Source: a virus
IMG/VR virus record: IMGVR_UViG_3300024255_001824
Span: 1 to 42,406 of that record
Reading direction: 5' to 3' (one strand)
Length of the DNA: 42,406 nucleotides
Under the pieces are notes generated by a model that was not told where the DNA came from, did no database searches, and saw only the letters and a list, made by a program, of their open reading frames with translations. A program made the translations under genes and the position numbers. Of this stretch, positions 6,991-12,396 are shown piece after piece (positions within the stretch are counted from its first letter, which is position 1; the number at the start of each line of letters is the position of its first letter).

Positions 6991-7013
6991 GCTAAATGAG
7001 AATGAGTCTCATT
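6991..7013. repeat. Left copy of 23-bp direct repeat / Fur-box-like palindrome
   Basis: Begins GCTAAATGAGAA and ends TCTCATT. It matches the copy at 9521-9543 at 20 of 23 positions. Inside is an inverted repeat AATGAGA/TCTCATT with a 5-nt centre, close to the 7-1-7 Fur pattern (TGATAATNATTATCA, 11 of 14 by eye). It lies about 90 bp upstream of the receptor -10 and at the left border of the GC-richer cassette. Confidence 0.65.
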
Positions 7014-7095
7014 ACCGCCCCTCCCGGCCCGGAGGGTAGCACAGACCCGGCCTGGAGGCAAGCGATTTTTTTGTGATATATTACCATAAAAAAGG

Positions 7096-7126
7096 TTGTA
7101 CTTTTCGGCGCAAGCTGGGTTATAAT
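7096..7126 (+). promoter_or_regulatory. Promoter of the inserted cassette
   Basis: TTGTAC (7096-7101), a 19-nt spacer and TATAAT (7121-7126). The spacer is long and the -35 imperfect, so it looks weaker than the other promoters. The transcript would start near 7133 and cover the co-directional genes from 7179 to 9529. Confidence 0.5.
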
Positions 7127-7178
7127 GCTTGCATCGGCTGGGGGATTGGCTCTCGGCTAAAATCAAAGGTAGCACTTT

Positions 7179-7472
7179 ATGAGCACATACACTGACAAAA
7201 TGGTTGCGGCGATTCGCGCGGCGGCTCCTCTTAACCTCGCAAAAGCGAAGCAACTCGCCAGCGATTTCGGGAGCGTATCACATCGCTCCGTCATTAGCAA
7301 GGCGCAAAGCCTCGGCGTTGAATACGTCAAAGCCGCACCTGCGGCAAAGCGAGAGCGCGGCCCTACAAAGGCCGACATCCTCGCGGAGCTACGGCGCTCG
7401 CTGGCATTGCCTGAGCGTGAAGGTGATTTCACCAAAGGCGAGCTGTCCGTCATTCTGAGCAACATCGGGTGA
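7179..7472 (+). CDS. Small HTH protein (cassette member of phage HTH family)
   Basis: A 97-residue protein. The N-terminal half (YTDKMVAAIRAAA, then AKQLASDFGSVSHRSVISKAQSLGVEYVK) has the layout of the HTH proteins at 10813, 13288, 22770 and 25646: a helix, an A/T-start helix, then SxxSVxxKxxxLGVxY. The C-terminal half (TKADILAELRRSLAL) parallels the C-terminal helix of those proteins. DNA binding is likely. This one uses GC-rich codons, unlike its relatives, which fits arrival from another phage together with the cassette. Confidence 0.7.
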   Translation: MSTYTDKMVAAIRAAAPLNLAKAKQLASDFGSVSHRSVISKAQSLGVEYVKAAPAAKRERGPTKADILAELRRSLALPEREGDFTKGELSVILSNIG

Positions 7473-7666
7473 TAGCGGTTATAGGCTGGTGCGGAGCGGG
7501 GGCTATGGCCCTCGCCCCTTTCGCCATCGACACCGACGCGGGCAAGCTGGCCGCGATTGCTGGGCTGGTATTGTTAACGGTTCAAGCGCTGGACATTCGG
7601 GCGTGGAATCTGGTACTATTGAATCTGGCTGGAATTATAGGATATAGCTATGCACTACTTTTTTGA
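7469..7666 (+). CDS. Small hydrophobic membrane protein (65 aa)
   Basis: Starts with GTG overlapping the upstream stop (GTGA). The sequence is mostly hydrophobic with about three membrane segments (VIGWCGAGAMALAPFA, LAAIAGLVLLTVQAL, WNLVLLNLAGIIGYSYALLF). It resembles small PnuC-like or uncharacterised phage membrane proteins; no function is assigned. Its end overlaps the next gene by 17 nt. Confidence 0.6.
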   Translation: MIAVIGWCGAGAMALAPFAIDTDAGKLAAIAGLVLLTVQALDIRAWNLVLLNLAGIIGYSYALLF

Positions 7667-8123
7667 TCTCGACCATACGGTCATCGACTCATCACACCGC
7701 CAGATCACGCGACCTGACGGCTCGCTTGATCTTGCGGCGTGGGTTCACAACAATACCCGCGCTAACATCATGGCAGATACTCTGCTACCGCTCGCCGCAC
7801 AATGGCGAAAGGTAGATCGCAAGGGCGCGACCATCGTGATCTGCACTGCTCGCGTCATGGGTGAACATGATTACGAATATCTCCGCGCAAACGGCTTGCG
7901 TTGGGACGCCTGCCTCTCGCGTCGGCTGGGCGATAGCTCACCGGATGCGGAGCTAAAAGAGCGAATGATTCGCAAATACGCGCAGGCTCGGCCTATGTCG
8001 TGGGCGCGCTTCTGCGCAACAACCGTCTTTTTTGATGACAACAAAAACGTGCTCGAAATGCTTGCGCGCATTGGCATAAAAGCCTATAATTCAATCTCAC
8101 TCAACGAAAGGTTATCAGCATGA
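7650..8123 (+). CDS. HAD-superfamily phosphatase
   Basis: A 157-residue protein. Motif I is FFDLDHTVID (nucleophile Asp6, acid Asp8), motif II is the Thr in VICTARV, and motif IV is FFDDNKNVLE near the C-terminus. The size and the CTAR motif recall the 3'-phosphatase half of phage polynucleotide kinase and other small phage HAD enzymes. The substrate is unknown; a nucleotide or nucleic-acid 3'-phosphate is plausible. It overlaps the exonuclease gene start by 4 nt, suggesting an operon. Confidence 0.75.
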   Translation: MHYFFDLDHTVIDSSHRQITRPDGSLDLAAWVHNNTRANIMADTLLPLAAQWRKVDRKGATIVICTARVMGEHDYEYLRANGLRWDACLSRRLGDSSPDAELKERMIRKYAQARPMSWARFCATTVFFDDNKNVLEMLARIGIKAYNSISLNERLSA

Positions 8124-8833
8124 TGAGCAAAAACGTAATCGCGGTACTCGACACGGAAACAGTTGGCCTAGAGGGTCACGTTTATGATATCGCGTGGTGT
8201 ATCACTGACAAGCGCGGCAACATCGCTTGTGAGCGTAACTGGCTGGTGCAGGAAAACTTTACCGACCCCACCAAAATGATGGGCGCATTCTATGCGGGCA
8301 AAACCTTTACCCACTACGCTCCAATGTTGCAGGCGGGCACGATCACAATGCGCCCGTGGGCTGAAATTCTCGGCGCGTTGCGAGCCGATTTTCTCTGCTA
8401 CGGTGTGCAGACCGTTTCGGCTTACAATGCCGGTTTCGATCTGCGCGTGATCGACCAGACCCACGGCGATTTGACCGGCGCGGATTTTGACCTTTTTGAC
8501 GGCTTGCAGATTCTCGACATCTGGCAATTTGCCTGCGAGACTAAACTGCAACAAAAAAGCTACGCGCGCATCGCTCGCGCTCTCGGCTGGGTTTCTCCTG
8601 CTGGCAATATCAAGACCGGCGCGGAGTTTGCTTACCGTTTCGTTTGCGGCGATCACTCGTTTATCGAGGATCACACTGCGCTTTCTGACGCGCAAATCGA
8701 GGTTGCGATTTTGGCGGAGTGTTTCCGACAGAAAAAATCTGTCCCGTATGGCGTGATAAACGCGCAACCGTGGCGGCTGGTAAATCCGACCGCTGGCGAG
8801 GATGCCAACGTGCACGGGAGTAAGGTAGCATGA
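8120..8833 (+). CDS. DnaQ-like 3'-5' exonuclease (DEDDh)
   Basis: A 237-residue protein with the family's motifs in order: AVLDTETVGLEG (ExoI, Asp and Glu), SAYNAGFDLRV (ExoII), and HTALSDAQIEV (ExoIII with His of the DEDDh type). Such enzymes remove nucleotides from 3' ends of DNA or RNA. The main polymerase at 29201 already has its own 3'-5' exonuclease domain, so this looks like an extra enzyme that came with the cassette. It overlaps both neighbours by 4 nt. Confidence 0.85.
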   Translation: MMSKNVIAVLDTETVGLEGHVYDIAWCITDKRGNIACERNWLVQENFTDPTKMMGAFYAGKTFTHYAPMLQAGTITMRPWAEILGALRADFLCYGVQTVSAYNAGFDLRVIDQTHGDLTGADFDLFDGLQILDIWQFACETKLQQKSYARIARALGWVSPAGNIKTGAEFAYRFVCGDHSFIEDHTALSDAQIEVAILAECFRQKKSVPYGVINAQPWRLVNPTAGEDANVHGSKVA

Positions 8834-8922
8834 GATATTTAGCACTGGCCTATCTGGTCTATTCTGTCACCACGGATCTAGCGATCTGGGGAGGCGCGCT
8901 CTACTACTTTTTCGGAGGATGA
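8830..8922 (+). CDS. Tiny membrane protein (30 aa)
   Basis: Begins MRYLALAYLVYSVTTDL and ends ALYYFFGG, one hydrophobic span. ATGA overlap with the exonuclease stop, and the GGAGG before its own stop serves the next gene, so it fits the operon tightly. Function unknown. Confidence 0.5.
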   Translation: MRYLALAYLVYSVTTDLAIWGGALYYFFGG

Positions 8923-8926
8923 ACCC

Positions 8927-9529
8927 ATGAAAAAATTGCAAGCAAAACTAAACCGACTCGCTGAGAATTTAAACTCTCCGGTTGCGGTAATTTTAGAAGG
9001 GCGCGACACTGCCGGAAAATCCTCTACCATTCGAGAATTAACACACTACCTACCACCCGACCTCTACAGCGTTTGCCTATCTCACAAGCCCAGCAAACGC
9101 GCAATGGCGGCATGGCTGGGATACTGGGAAACCAAACTACCGAAGCAAAACCAAATTGTGTTTTTTGATCGCTCTTGGTATTCCCGCGCAATGGTGCAAC
9201 ATTTAAACGAATGGTGTAGCCCGAAGCAATACGAAATTTTTATGCGCGATCACAAAAACTGGGAAGCTACTCAGCCGGTGCGCTTGATTAAATTCTGGCT
9301 TTCCATTTCAGAAGACGAACAAAAACGCCGCATTGATTACCGCAAAAATTCTCCGCTCACCTACTGGAAATTTTCGGAGAATGACGAAAATGCGCTTTCA
9401 CATTATGATCGAATGTCAATATTAAAAGAGCGCGTGATAGACTCCGAATGGCACACTATAGATTTTGAAAACAAAAAACGCGGAATCAAAAACCTGCTTT
9501 CTGTTTTATGCGACCAGCTAGCTAAATGA
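8927..9529 (+). CDS. Polyphosphate kinase 2 (PPK2) family protein
   Basis: A 200-residue P-loop kinase. Walker A is EGRDTAGKSST (residues 24-34), Walker B is FFDRSWYSRAM (79-89), and the lid/substrate region is KRRIDYRKNSPLTYWKFS (133-150) preceded by KFWLSISEDEQ. These are the signature blocks of PPK2, which moves phosphate between polyphosphate and nucleotides (usually making ATP or GTP from ADP or GDP). It is shorter than common bacterial PPK2 proteins (roughly 230-300 residues), lacking N- and C-terminal extensions, but all catalytic blocks are present. It is last in the cassette operon; its stop codon lies inside the right-hand repeat. Base composition is close to that of the cassette, though less GC-rich. 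Confidence 0.85.
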   Translation: MKKLQAKLNRLAENLNSPVAVILEGRDTAGKSSTIRELTHYLPPDLYSVCLSHKPSKRAMAAWLGYWETKLPKQNQIVFFDRSWYSRAMVQHLNEWCSPKQYEIFMRDHKNWEATQPVRLIKFWLSISEDEQKRRIDYRKNSPLTYWKFSENDENALSHYDRMSILKERVIDSEWHTIDFENKKRGIKNLLSVLCDQLAK

Positions 9530-9543
9530 GAACCATTCTCATT
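9521..9543. repeat. Right copy of 23-bp direct repeat / Fur-box-like palindrome
   Basis: Shares GCTAAATGAGAA and TCTCATT with the copy at 6991-7013 (20 of 23). Here the inverted repeat is AAATGAGAA/TTCTCATTT with a 3-nt centre. It covers the stop codon of the PPK2 gene and marks the right border of the GC-richer cassette. Confidence 0.65.
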
Positions 9544-9553
9544 TGGCCCAGGA

Positions 9554-9569
9554 TGTTCCACGTGGAACA
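9554..9569. promoter_or_regulatory. Perfect parS-type palindrome (ParB/Spo0J site)
   Basis: TGTTCCACGTGGAACA, a perfect 16-bp palindrome. It equals the parS form found near chromosome origins of proteobacteria such as Pseudomonas and is one transition per arm from the Bacillus form. No parA or parB gene is visible, so the site would be read by host ParB. It lies between the right cassette border and the promoter cluster. Confidence 0.8.
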
Positions 9570-9579
9570 TTCCACGCTG

Positions 9580-9616
9580 AAATTTTCGGAAAAATGCTTG
9601 ACTTTCCGAAAATTTT
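9580..9616. repeat. 13-bp inverted repeat with 10-nt loop
   Basis: AAATTTTCGGAAA (9580-9592) and its reverse complement (9603-9615). The arms are perfect but no T-run follows on either strand, so it is more likely a protein-binding or cruciform element than a terminator. It lies 10 bp from the parS palindrome. Confidence 0.7.
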
Positions 9617-9672
9617 GGCGCGGGGGCGCCAGTAGTAGTTCGACGACGACTTTTTTTGGTGTACCGTGCGCC

Positions 9673-9701
9673 AGTATAAGTGCGATTGCGATAATTGTCA
9701 A
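9673..9701 (-). promoter_or_regulatory. Leftward promoter 1 of control region
   Basis: Minus strand TTGACA (9696-9701), 17-nt spacer, TATACT (9673-9678). It points toward the parS site and the 3' end of the plus-strand cassette. Confidence 0.75.
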
Positions 9702-9775
9702 GTCTTTTTTTCACGATTGGACAAAATTTTTTTAAAATGTGTAGTCTTCGTGGCAGACCCCGTGCCCACCCTGGT

Positions 9776-9804
9776 AGTATACCGGCAAAGCCTGGCAATG
9801 TCAA
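9776..9804 (-). promoter_or_regulatory. Leftward promoter 2 of control region
   Basis: Minus strand TTGACA (9799-9804), 17-nt spacer, TATACT (9776-9781). Second of three leftward promoters in series. Confidence 0.75.
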
Positions 9805-9851
9805 GGATTATTTGCGGCAAGTCCCGGGATAATTTTTAAAAGCGCGCGCCG

Positions 9852-9881
9852 ATTATACAGTAGTACGCCGACGATTGTCAA
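9852..9881 (-). promoter_or_regulatory. Leftward promoter 3 of control region
   Basis: Minus strand TTGACA (9876-9881), 18-nt spacer, TATAAT (9852-9857). It is bracketed by the 11-bp inverted repeat at 9810-9820 and 9897-9907, a possible operator pair. Confidence 0.75.
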
Positions 9882-9914
9882 GTACTTTTTGCACGATTGC
9901 CGCAAATAAATCGA

Positions 9915-9943
9915 TTGACTAGTCTTCGCGGGGACGGTATAAT
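9915..9943 (+). promoter_or_regulatory. Rightward promoter 1 of control region
   Basis: TTGACT (9915-9920), 17-nt spacer, TATAAT (9938-9943). The expected start near 9950 lies inside the inverted repeat CGCGGGGA/TCCCCGCG (9927-9934 and 9971-9978), which could act as an operator or leader hairpin. Confidence 0.75.
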
Positions 9944-10084
9944 TAGAGCAAATTGTAGAAACTTGGGGCATCCCCGCGATAATTTTAGTAAATTTTAGAC
10001 AATTTGAGTAAATAATTCTTGACACGTTTAGGTCGTGTGCGGCCCCCCGGAATAAAATTATGTTGGGGGTATGGCAAAAACTGT

Positions 10085-10113
10085 TTGACATTGATAACCG
10101 AAGCGAGTATAAT
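10085..10113 (+). promoter_or_regulatory. Rightward promoter 2 of control region
   Basis: TTGACA (10085-10090), 17-nt spacer, TATAAT (10108-10113). It fixes the start of the next gene at 10139, because longer frames begin upstream of the transcript start. Confidence 0.8.
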
Positions 10114-10138
10114 ATGTACCATGAATCGGAGGAACTAT

Positions 10139-10327
10139 ATGAACGATATTCAATTTGAAGCTATGCAACTGTACGCAGGTATGCGTATGGAAGGCGTGCC
10201 TAAGCTGGATGCCTTTCTATACACCATACGGTGCTTGCTTCCAGAGGAGGAGTACCCAAATGGGTATGACGACAGTGCAATCGAACTGTATTCTTGGCTA
10301 AGACAAAAGGTAAAACTAGATGTATAA
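10139..10327 (+). CDS. Small hypothetical protein (62 aa)
   Basis: Begins MNDIQFEAMQLYAGMRMEG and ends WLRQKVKLDV. GGAGG lies 6 nt before the ATG and the promoter just upstream excludes a longer N-terminus. It is helical with acidic patches (LLPEEEYPNGYDD). It overlaps the metallopeptidase gene by 8 nt. No family recognised. Confidence 0.7.
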   Translation: MNDIQFEAMQLYAGMRMEGVPKLDAFLYTIRCLLPEEEYPNGYDDSAIELYSWLRQKVKLDV

Positions 10328-10754
10328 GTTAAAAACCAAAGCAAAAAAACACTGGTCAGTAAGCGAACGAAGGCTCGCAAAACGAGCTATTGAATTCGCA
10401 ATAGACGAACTAGATCTTGGTGTTAGCCCCGTACATATCGATATACGACTAAAGGGAGCACACGAAACTGACTTTGGAGACTCTATAGACCTGGAGTACA
10501 AAATTGTAGTGAGACTATTCAAAAGCCCTAACTGGCTTAAAACACTGTTTCACGAGCTTGAACACGTTAGGCAGTACATTTACTGCGAGCTTGAGCTAGA
10601 AACCGACCACGCTATGTGGCAAGGCACACTTTCCACCAGAGATATAAACAACTGGGACGAGTACTGGAGTGCTCCTTGGGAAGTGGCCGCAAGAGAAAAA
10701 GAAGTAGAATTATTTACAGCTTTCCAAAAAAATCTCTTGACATCATCCTCATAA
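10320..10754 (+). CDS. Putative zinc metallopeptidase (HExxH)
   Basis: A 144-residue protein with LFHELEHVRQ near residue 78, an HExxH zinc motif. Further on is EYWSAPWEVAAREKE, where a Glu could be the third ligand. The layout (small, HExxH, then PWExxAxxxE) is like phage and host SprT-like or ImmA-like peptidases. It lies in the first rightward operon, where host-takeover proteins are common. The next promoter's -35 is inside its last codons. Substrate unknown. Confidence 0.7.
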   Translation: MYKLKTKAKKHWSVSERRLAKRAIEFAIDELDLGVSPVHIDIRLKGAHETDFGDSIDLEYKIVVRLFKSPNWLKTLFHELEHVRQYIYCELELETDHAMWQGTLSTRDINNWDEYWSAPWEVAAREKEVELFTAFQKNLLTSSS

Positions 10755-10765
10755 CGCGGTATAAT
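10737..10765 (+). promoter_or_regulatory. Sigma70-type promoter for HTH gene
   Basis: TTGACA (10737-10742), 17-nt spacer, TATAAT (10760-10765). The -35 overlaps the end of the metallopeptidase gene. Confidence 0.8.
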
Positions 10766-10812
10766 ATATTTTCAAAAGTGGTACTTTACTTATTTTTTTC
10801 GGGAGAATTTTT

Positions 10813-11142
10813 ATGACTGACATGACTGCAAAGGCTTCGGCCAACTACACTCAAGAGATGGTTGAGTTCATCTCTGACCAATACACCGCTGTTCCGACTC
10901 GTGCTACCGTCGATCAGCTTGCTGAGAAGTTTAACAAGACTCCTCGTAGCATCATCGCAAAGCTTTCTGCTCTTGGCTTGTACATCAAAGCTGAGCGAGT
11001 AACTAAGCGAGGCGAGCCAGTTGTTCGCAAGGACGAGTTGGTTGCTCAGGTTCAGGCAAGTGTTGGTGTAGAGCTGCCTTCACTGGCTAAGATGACCAAA
11101 GTTGATCTTCAAAATCTTATCGACTTTTTCTCAGCAGCGTAA
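10813..11142 (+). CDS. Small HTH protein, family member A
   Basis: A 109-residue protein. Residues 10-60 carry YTQEMVEFISDQY, then TVDQLAEKFNKTPRSIIAKLSALGLYIKAE, an HTH of the kind shared by five genes in the window. The C-terminal half (RKDELVAQVQASVGVELPSLAKMTKVDLQNLIDFF) is a second helical region. Codon use is rich in GCT, CGT and AAG, suggesting strong expression. It has its own promoter and terminator, so it is a single-gene unit. Role: regulator or abundant DNA-binding protein (inferred). Confidence 0.75.
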   Translation: MTDMTAKASANYTQEMVEFISDQYTAVPTRATVDQLAEKFNKTPRSIIAKLSALGLYIKAERVTKRGEPVVRKDELVAQVQASVGVELPSLAKMTKVDLQNLIDFFSAA

Positions 11143-11147
11143 TTATT

Positions 11148-11170
11148 GGGGCTTTTCGAAGCCCCCTTTA
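11148..11170 (+). terminator. Terminator with TTCG tetraloop
   Basis: Stem GGGGCTT/AAGCCCC (11148-11154 and 11159-11165) with a TTCG loop, followed by CTTTA. The T tract is short but the hairpin is strong and directly follows the HTH gene. Confidence 0.75.
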
Positions 11171-11184
11171 TTTAAGGACTTTTA

Positions 11185-11352
11185 ATGTATATAGTATACT
11201 GTCGAATTGGAGCTGTTGTACTCCCCTTTAACTCTTGGGAACAGTACTATGATGCCTTTCGAGAAGCAGAGTCCTTAAATAAGGCTGATTACAAATGCTA
11301 CTATTTCATACGATATAAGGAGAATTTTAATGGCAAAAACATTAATCTATGA
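11185..11352 (+). CDS. Small hypothetical protein (55 aa)
   Basis: Begins MYIVYCRIGAVVLPFNSWEQ and ends YKENFNGKNINL. It has a weak AAGGAC ribosome-binding site and overlaps the start of the next gene by 23 nt. Its aromatic-rich beta/alpha content looks like real protein. No family recognised. Confidence 0.5.
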   Translation: MYIVYCRIGAVVLPFNSWEQYYDAFREAESLNKADYKCYYFIRYKENFNGKNINL

Positions 11353-11548
11353 CGCGGCTTTGACTCGTAAGTACAAGGCCAATGCTGCTATGGCAGGAAA
11401 GAAAGTAACTTCTCACGGTGCGTATCGTGCGAAGCGTAAGCCAAACTCACCTTTGATTCAACAAGCCGAGAGAGCAAAAGCTGCTGCAATGTTCGGCAAA
11501 GACCCGGGATTCAAGTTTGAAATCTATGGTATCGAGGTGGGGGAATGA
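11330..11548 (+). CDS. Small hypothetical basic protein (72 aa)
   Basis: Begins MAKTLIYDAALTRKYKANAA and ends EIYGIEVGE, with a basic middle (AYRAKRKPNSPLIQQAERAKAAA). AAGGAG lies 8 nt before the ATG. It overlaps the next tiny gene by 4 nt. Function unknown. Confidence 0.65.
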   Translation: MAKTLIYDAALTRKYKANAAMAGKKVTSHGAYRAKRKPNSPLIQQAERAKAAAMFGKDPGFKFEIYGIEVGE

Positions 11549-11625
11549 GAGAGGACGCAATATATAATTTTTGTGGCTTTCTCTCAGTGTGTGTAATCCT
11601 ATTATTTATTATAGTGAGTGCCTAA
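11545..11625 (+). CDS. Tiny membrane protein (26 aa)
   Basis: Begins MREDAIYNFCGFLSVCVI and ends LLFIIVSA, one membrane span. Coupled to the upstream stop by ATGA and directly followed by the next ATG. Function unknown. Confidence 0.5.
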   Translation: MREDAIYNFCGFLSVCVILLFIIVSA

Positions 11626-11841
11626 ATGCATATGGTTCGAGAAATAATCGAGGTGGGCAAGTACAAGTATAAGGTCTATGATACCCGGGGCCATATAATA
11701 ATAGTAACTGAAAGTGCTAGTATTGCTCAGATTTATTATGAGAGAGGAGAAGCTGAAGAGCTTCAAAGGAGAAAATATGCTGAATTACGAAGAAATGCTG
11801 GCAGTGGTGGATCGAGCGACTCAGACTCTAACGAACCCTGA
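11626..11841 (+). CDS. Small hypothetical protein (71 aa)
   Basis: Begins MHMVREIIEVGKYKYKVYD (the ATG two codons later is an alternative). A short beta-rich head is followed by a charged helix and a Ser/Gly-rich tail. It overlaps the next gene by about 65 nt. No family recognised. Confidence 0.55.
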   Translation: MHMVREIIEVGKYKYKVYDTRGHIIIVTESASIAQIYYERGEAEELQRRKYAELRRNAGSGGSSDSDSNEP

Positions 11842-11992
11842 CGGAAGCAAATTTACATTTACAAACATTGAAGCTATGCGTACTGAGCTGTGGCATAACT
11901 GGTGTTTCAATGTTGTTCAAATTGAACAAAGTATTGATGCTATGAGACGGCAAGGGCTGCTTATAGACTACTCAGAAGGAGCAAGTAATTGA
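11777..11992 (+). CDS. Small hypothetical protein (71 aa)
   Basis: Begins MLNYEEMLAVVDRATQTLTN and ends GLLIDYSEGASN. AAAGGAG lies 6 nt before this ATG, a better start than the ATG at 11714. It includes WHNWCFNVVQIEQSIDAMRR, a helical segment. It overlaps the next gene by 4 nt. Confidence 0.6.
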   Translation: MLNYEEMLAVVDRATQTLTNPDGSKFTFTNIEAMRTELWHNWCFNVVQIEQSIDAMRRQGLLIDYSEGASN

Positions 11993-12183
11993 TGAATGGT
12001 GGACATGACATAAAAGAAGTAGACCAAGTAACAATTCAGTTTTGTGCTAATGGAACAGTGCTTGAATTTAGTGGAAGAATTGACGGCAACTATACAACTC
12101 GTAAAGAGCTGTACTTAGTAGGAGATGAAGCTGATTTGTTTGCTCGCATCGCTGATCTACAGGTGGCACATCGTGGAGCTTAA
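11989..12183 (+). CDS. Small hypothetical beta-rich protein (64 aa)
   Basis: Begins MMNGGHDIKEVDQVTIQFCA and ends ADLQVAHRGA. ATGA overlap with the upstream gene. Alternating polar and hydrophobic residues suggest a small beta sandwich. Function unknown. Confidence 0.55.
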   Translation: MMNGGHDIKEVDQVTIQFCANGTVLEFSGRIDGNYTTRKELYLVGDEADLFARIADLQVAHRGA

Positions 12184-12364
12184 AAGCGGTGCAGAGAATA
12201 TAGCGTGGCGTCTCCGTACCTTTTGTGTGTACGAAGCTGACGTAGAAAAGTTCTTGCCTAAACTGCATATGAACAATGATGGGCTAGTCCTGGAGTACAA
12301 TGAGAAGGGCACTGGGTATAAAAGATTTGAAAAAATTTCAGGGGTGAAGAAAAAAAGTTCTTGA
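12173..12364 (+). CDS. Small hypothetical protein, start uncertain
   Basis: From the proposed GTG the product reads VELKSGAENIAWRLRTF and ends KRFEKISGVKKKSS (63 residues). The frame is open back to an ATG at 12125, but that start overlaps the upstream gene more. AGGTGG lies 7 nt before the GTG. Its stop codon TGA is part of the -35 box of the ncRNA promoter. Confidence 0.45.
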   Translation: MELKSGAENIAWRLRTFCVYEADVEKFLPKLHMNNDGLVLEYNEKGTGYKRFEKISGVKKKSS

Positions 12365-12390
12365 CTTTCAGTTCAAAAACCATGTATAAT
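12361..12390 (+). promoter_or_regulatory. Promoter of the large noncoding RNA
   Basis: TTGACT (12361-12366), 18-nt spacer, TATAAT (12385-12390), then AT. Same style as the phage protein-gene promoters. Expected transcript start near 12397. Confidence 0.8.
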
Positions 12391-12396
12391 ATCTAT

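Larger units (their letters stand above)
9530..10138. promoter_or_regulatory. Gene-free bidirectional control region
   Basis: About 600 bp without a credible gene. It holds the parS palindrome, an AT-rich inverted repeat, three leftward and two rightward promoters, and a 26-bp promoter-upstream direct repeat (9694-9719 and 9874-9899, 23 of 26 identical). There are also perfect inverted repeats ATTTGCGGCAA (9810-9820 with 9897-9907) and CGCGGGGA (9927-9934 with 9971-9978). The frames crossing it are shadows. Confidence 0.75.

Noticed and set aside
7163-9300. Long minus-strand frames across the cassette (for example 8168-8845)
   Set aside because: Typical GC-rich antisense shadows of the HTH, HAD and exonuclease genes, which carry clear catalytic motifs on the plus strand.
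9403-9804. Minus-strand frame of 133 codons containing MFHVEH
   Set aside because: MFHVEH-type frames are the known artefact of reading through a parS palindrome. The frame also crosses three promoters and lies antisense to PPK2.
10019-10047. TTGACA at 10019 in the usual phage -35 context
   Set aside because: No -10 lies at 16-18 nt; that position is a C-rich run. The nearest AT-rich hexamer is 29 nt away. Possibly a broken promoter.
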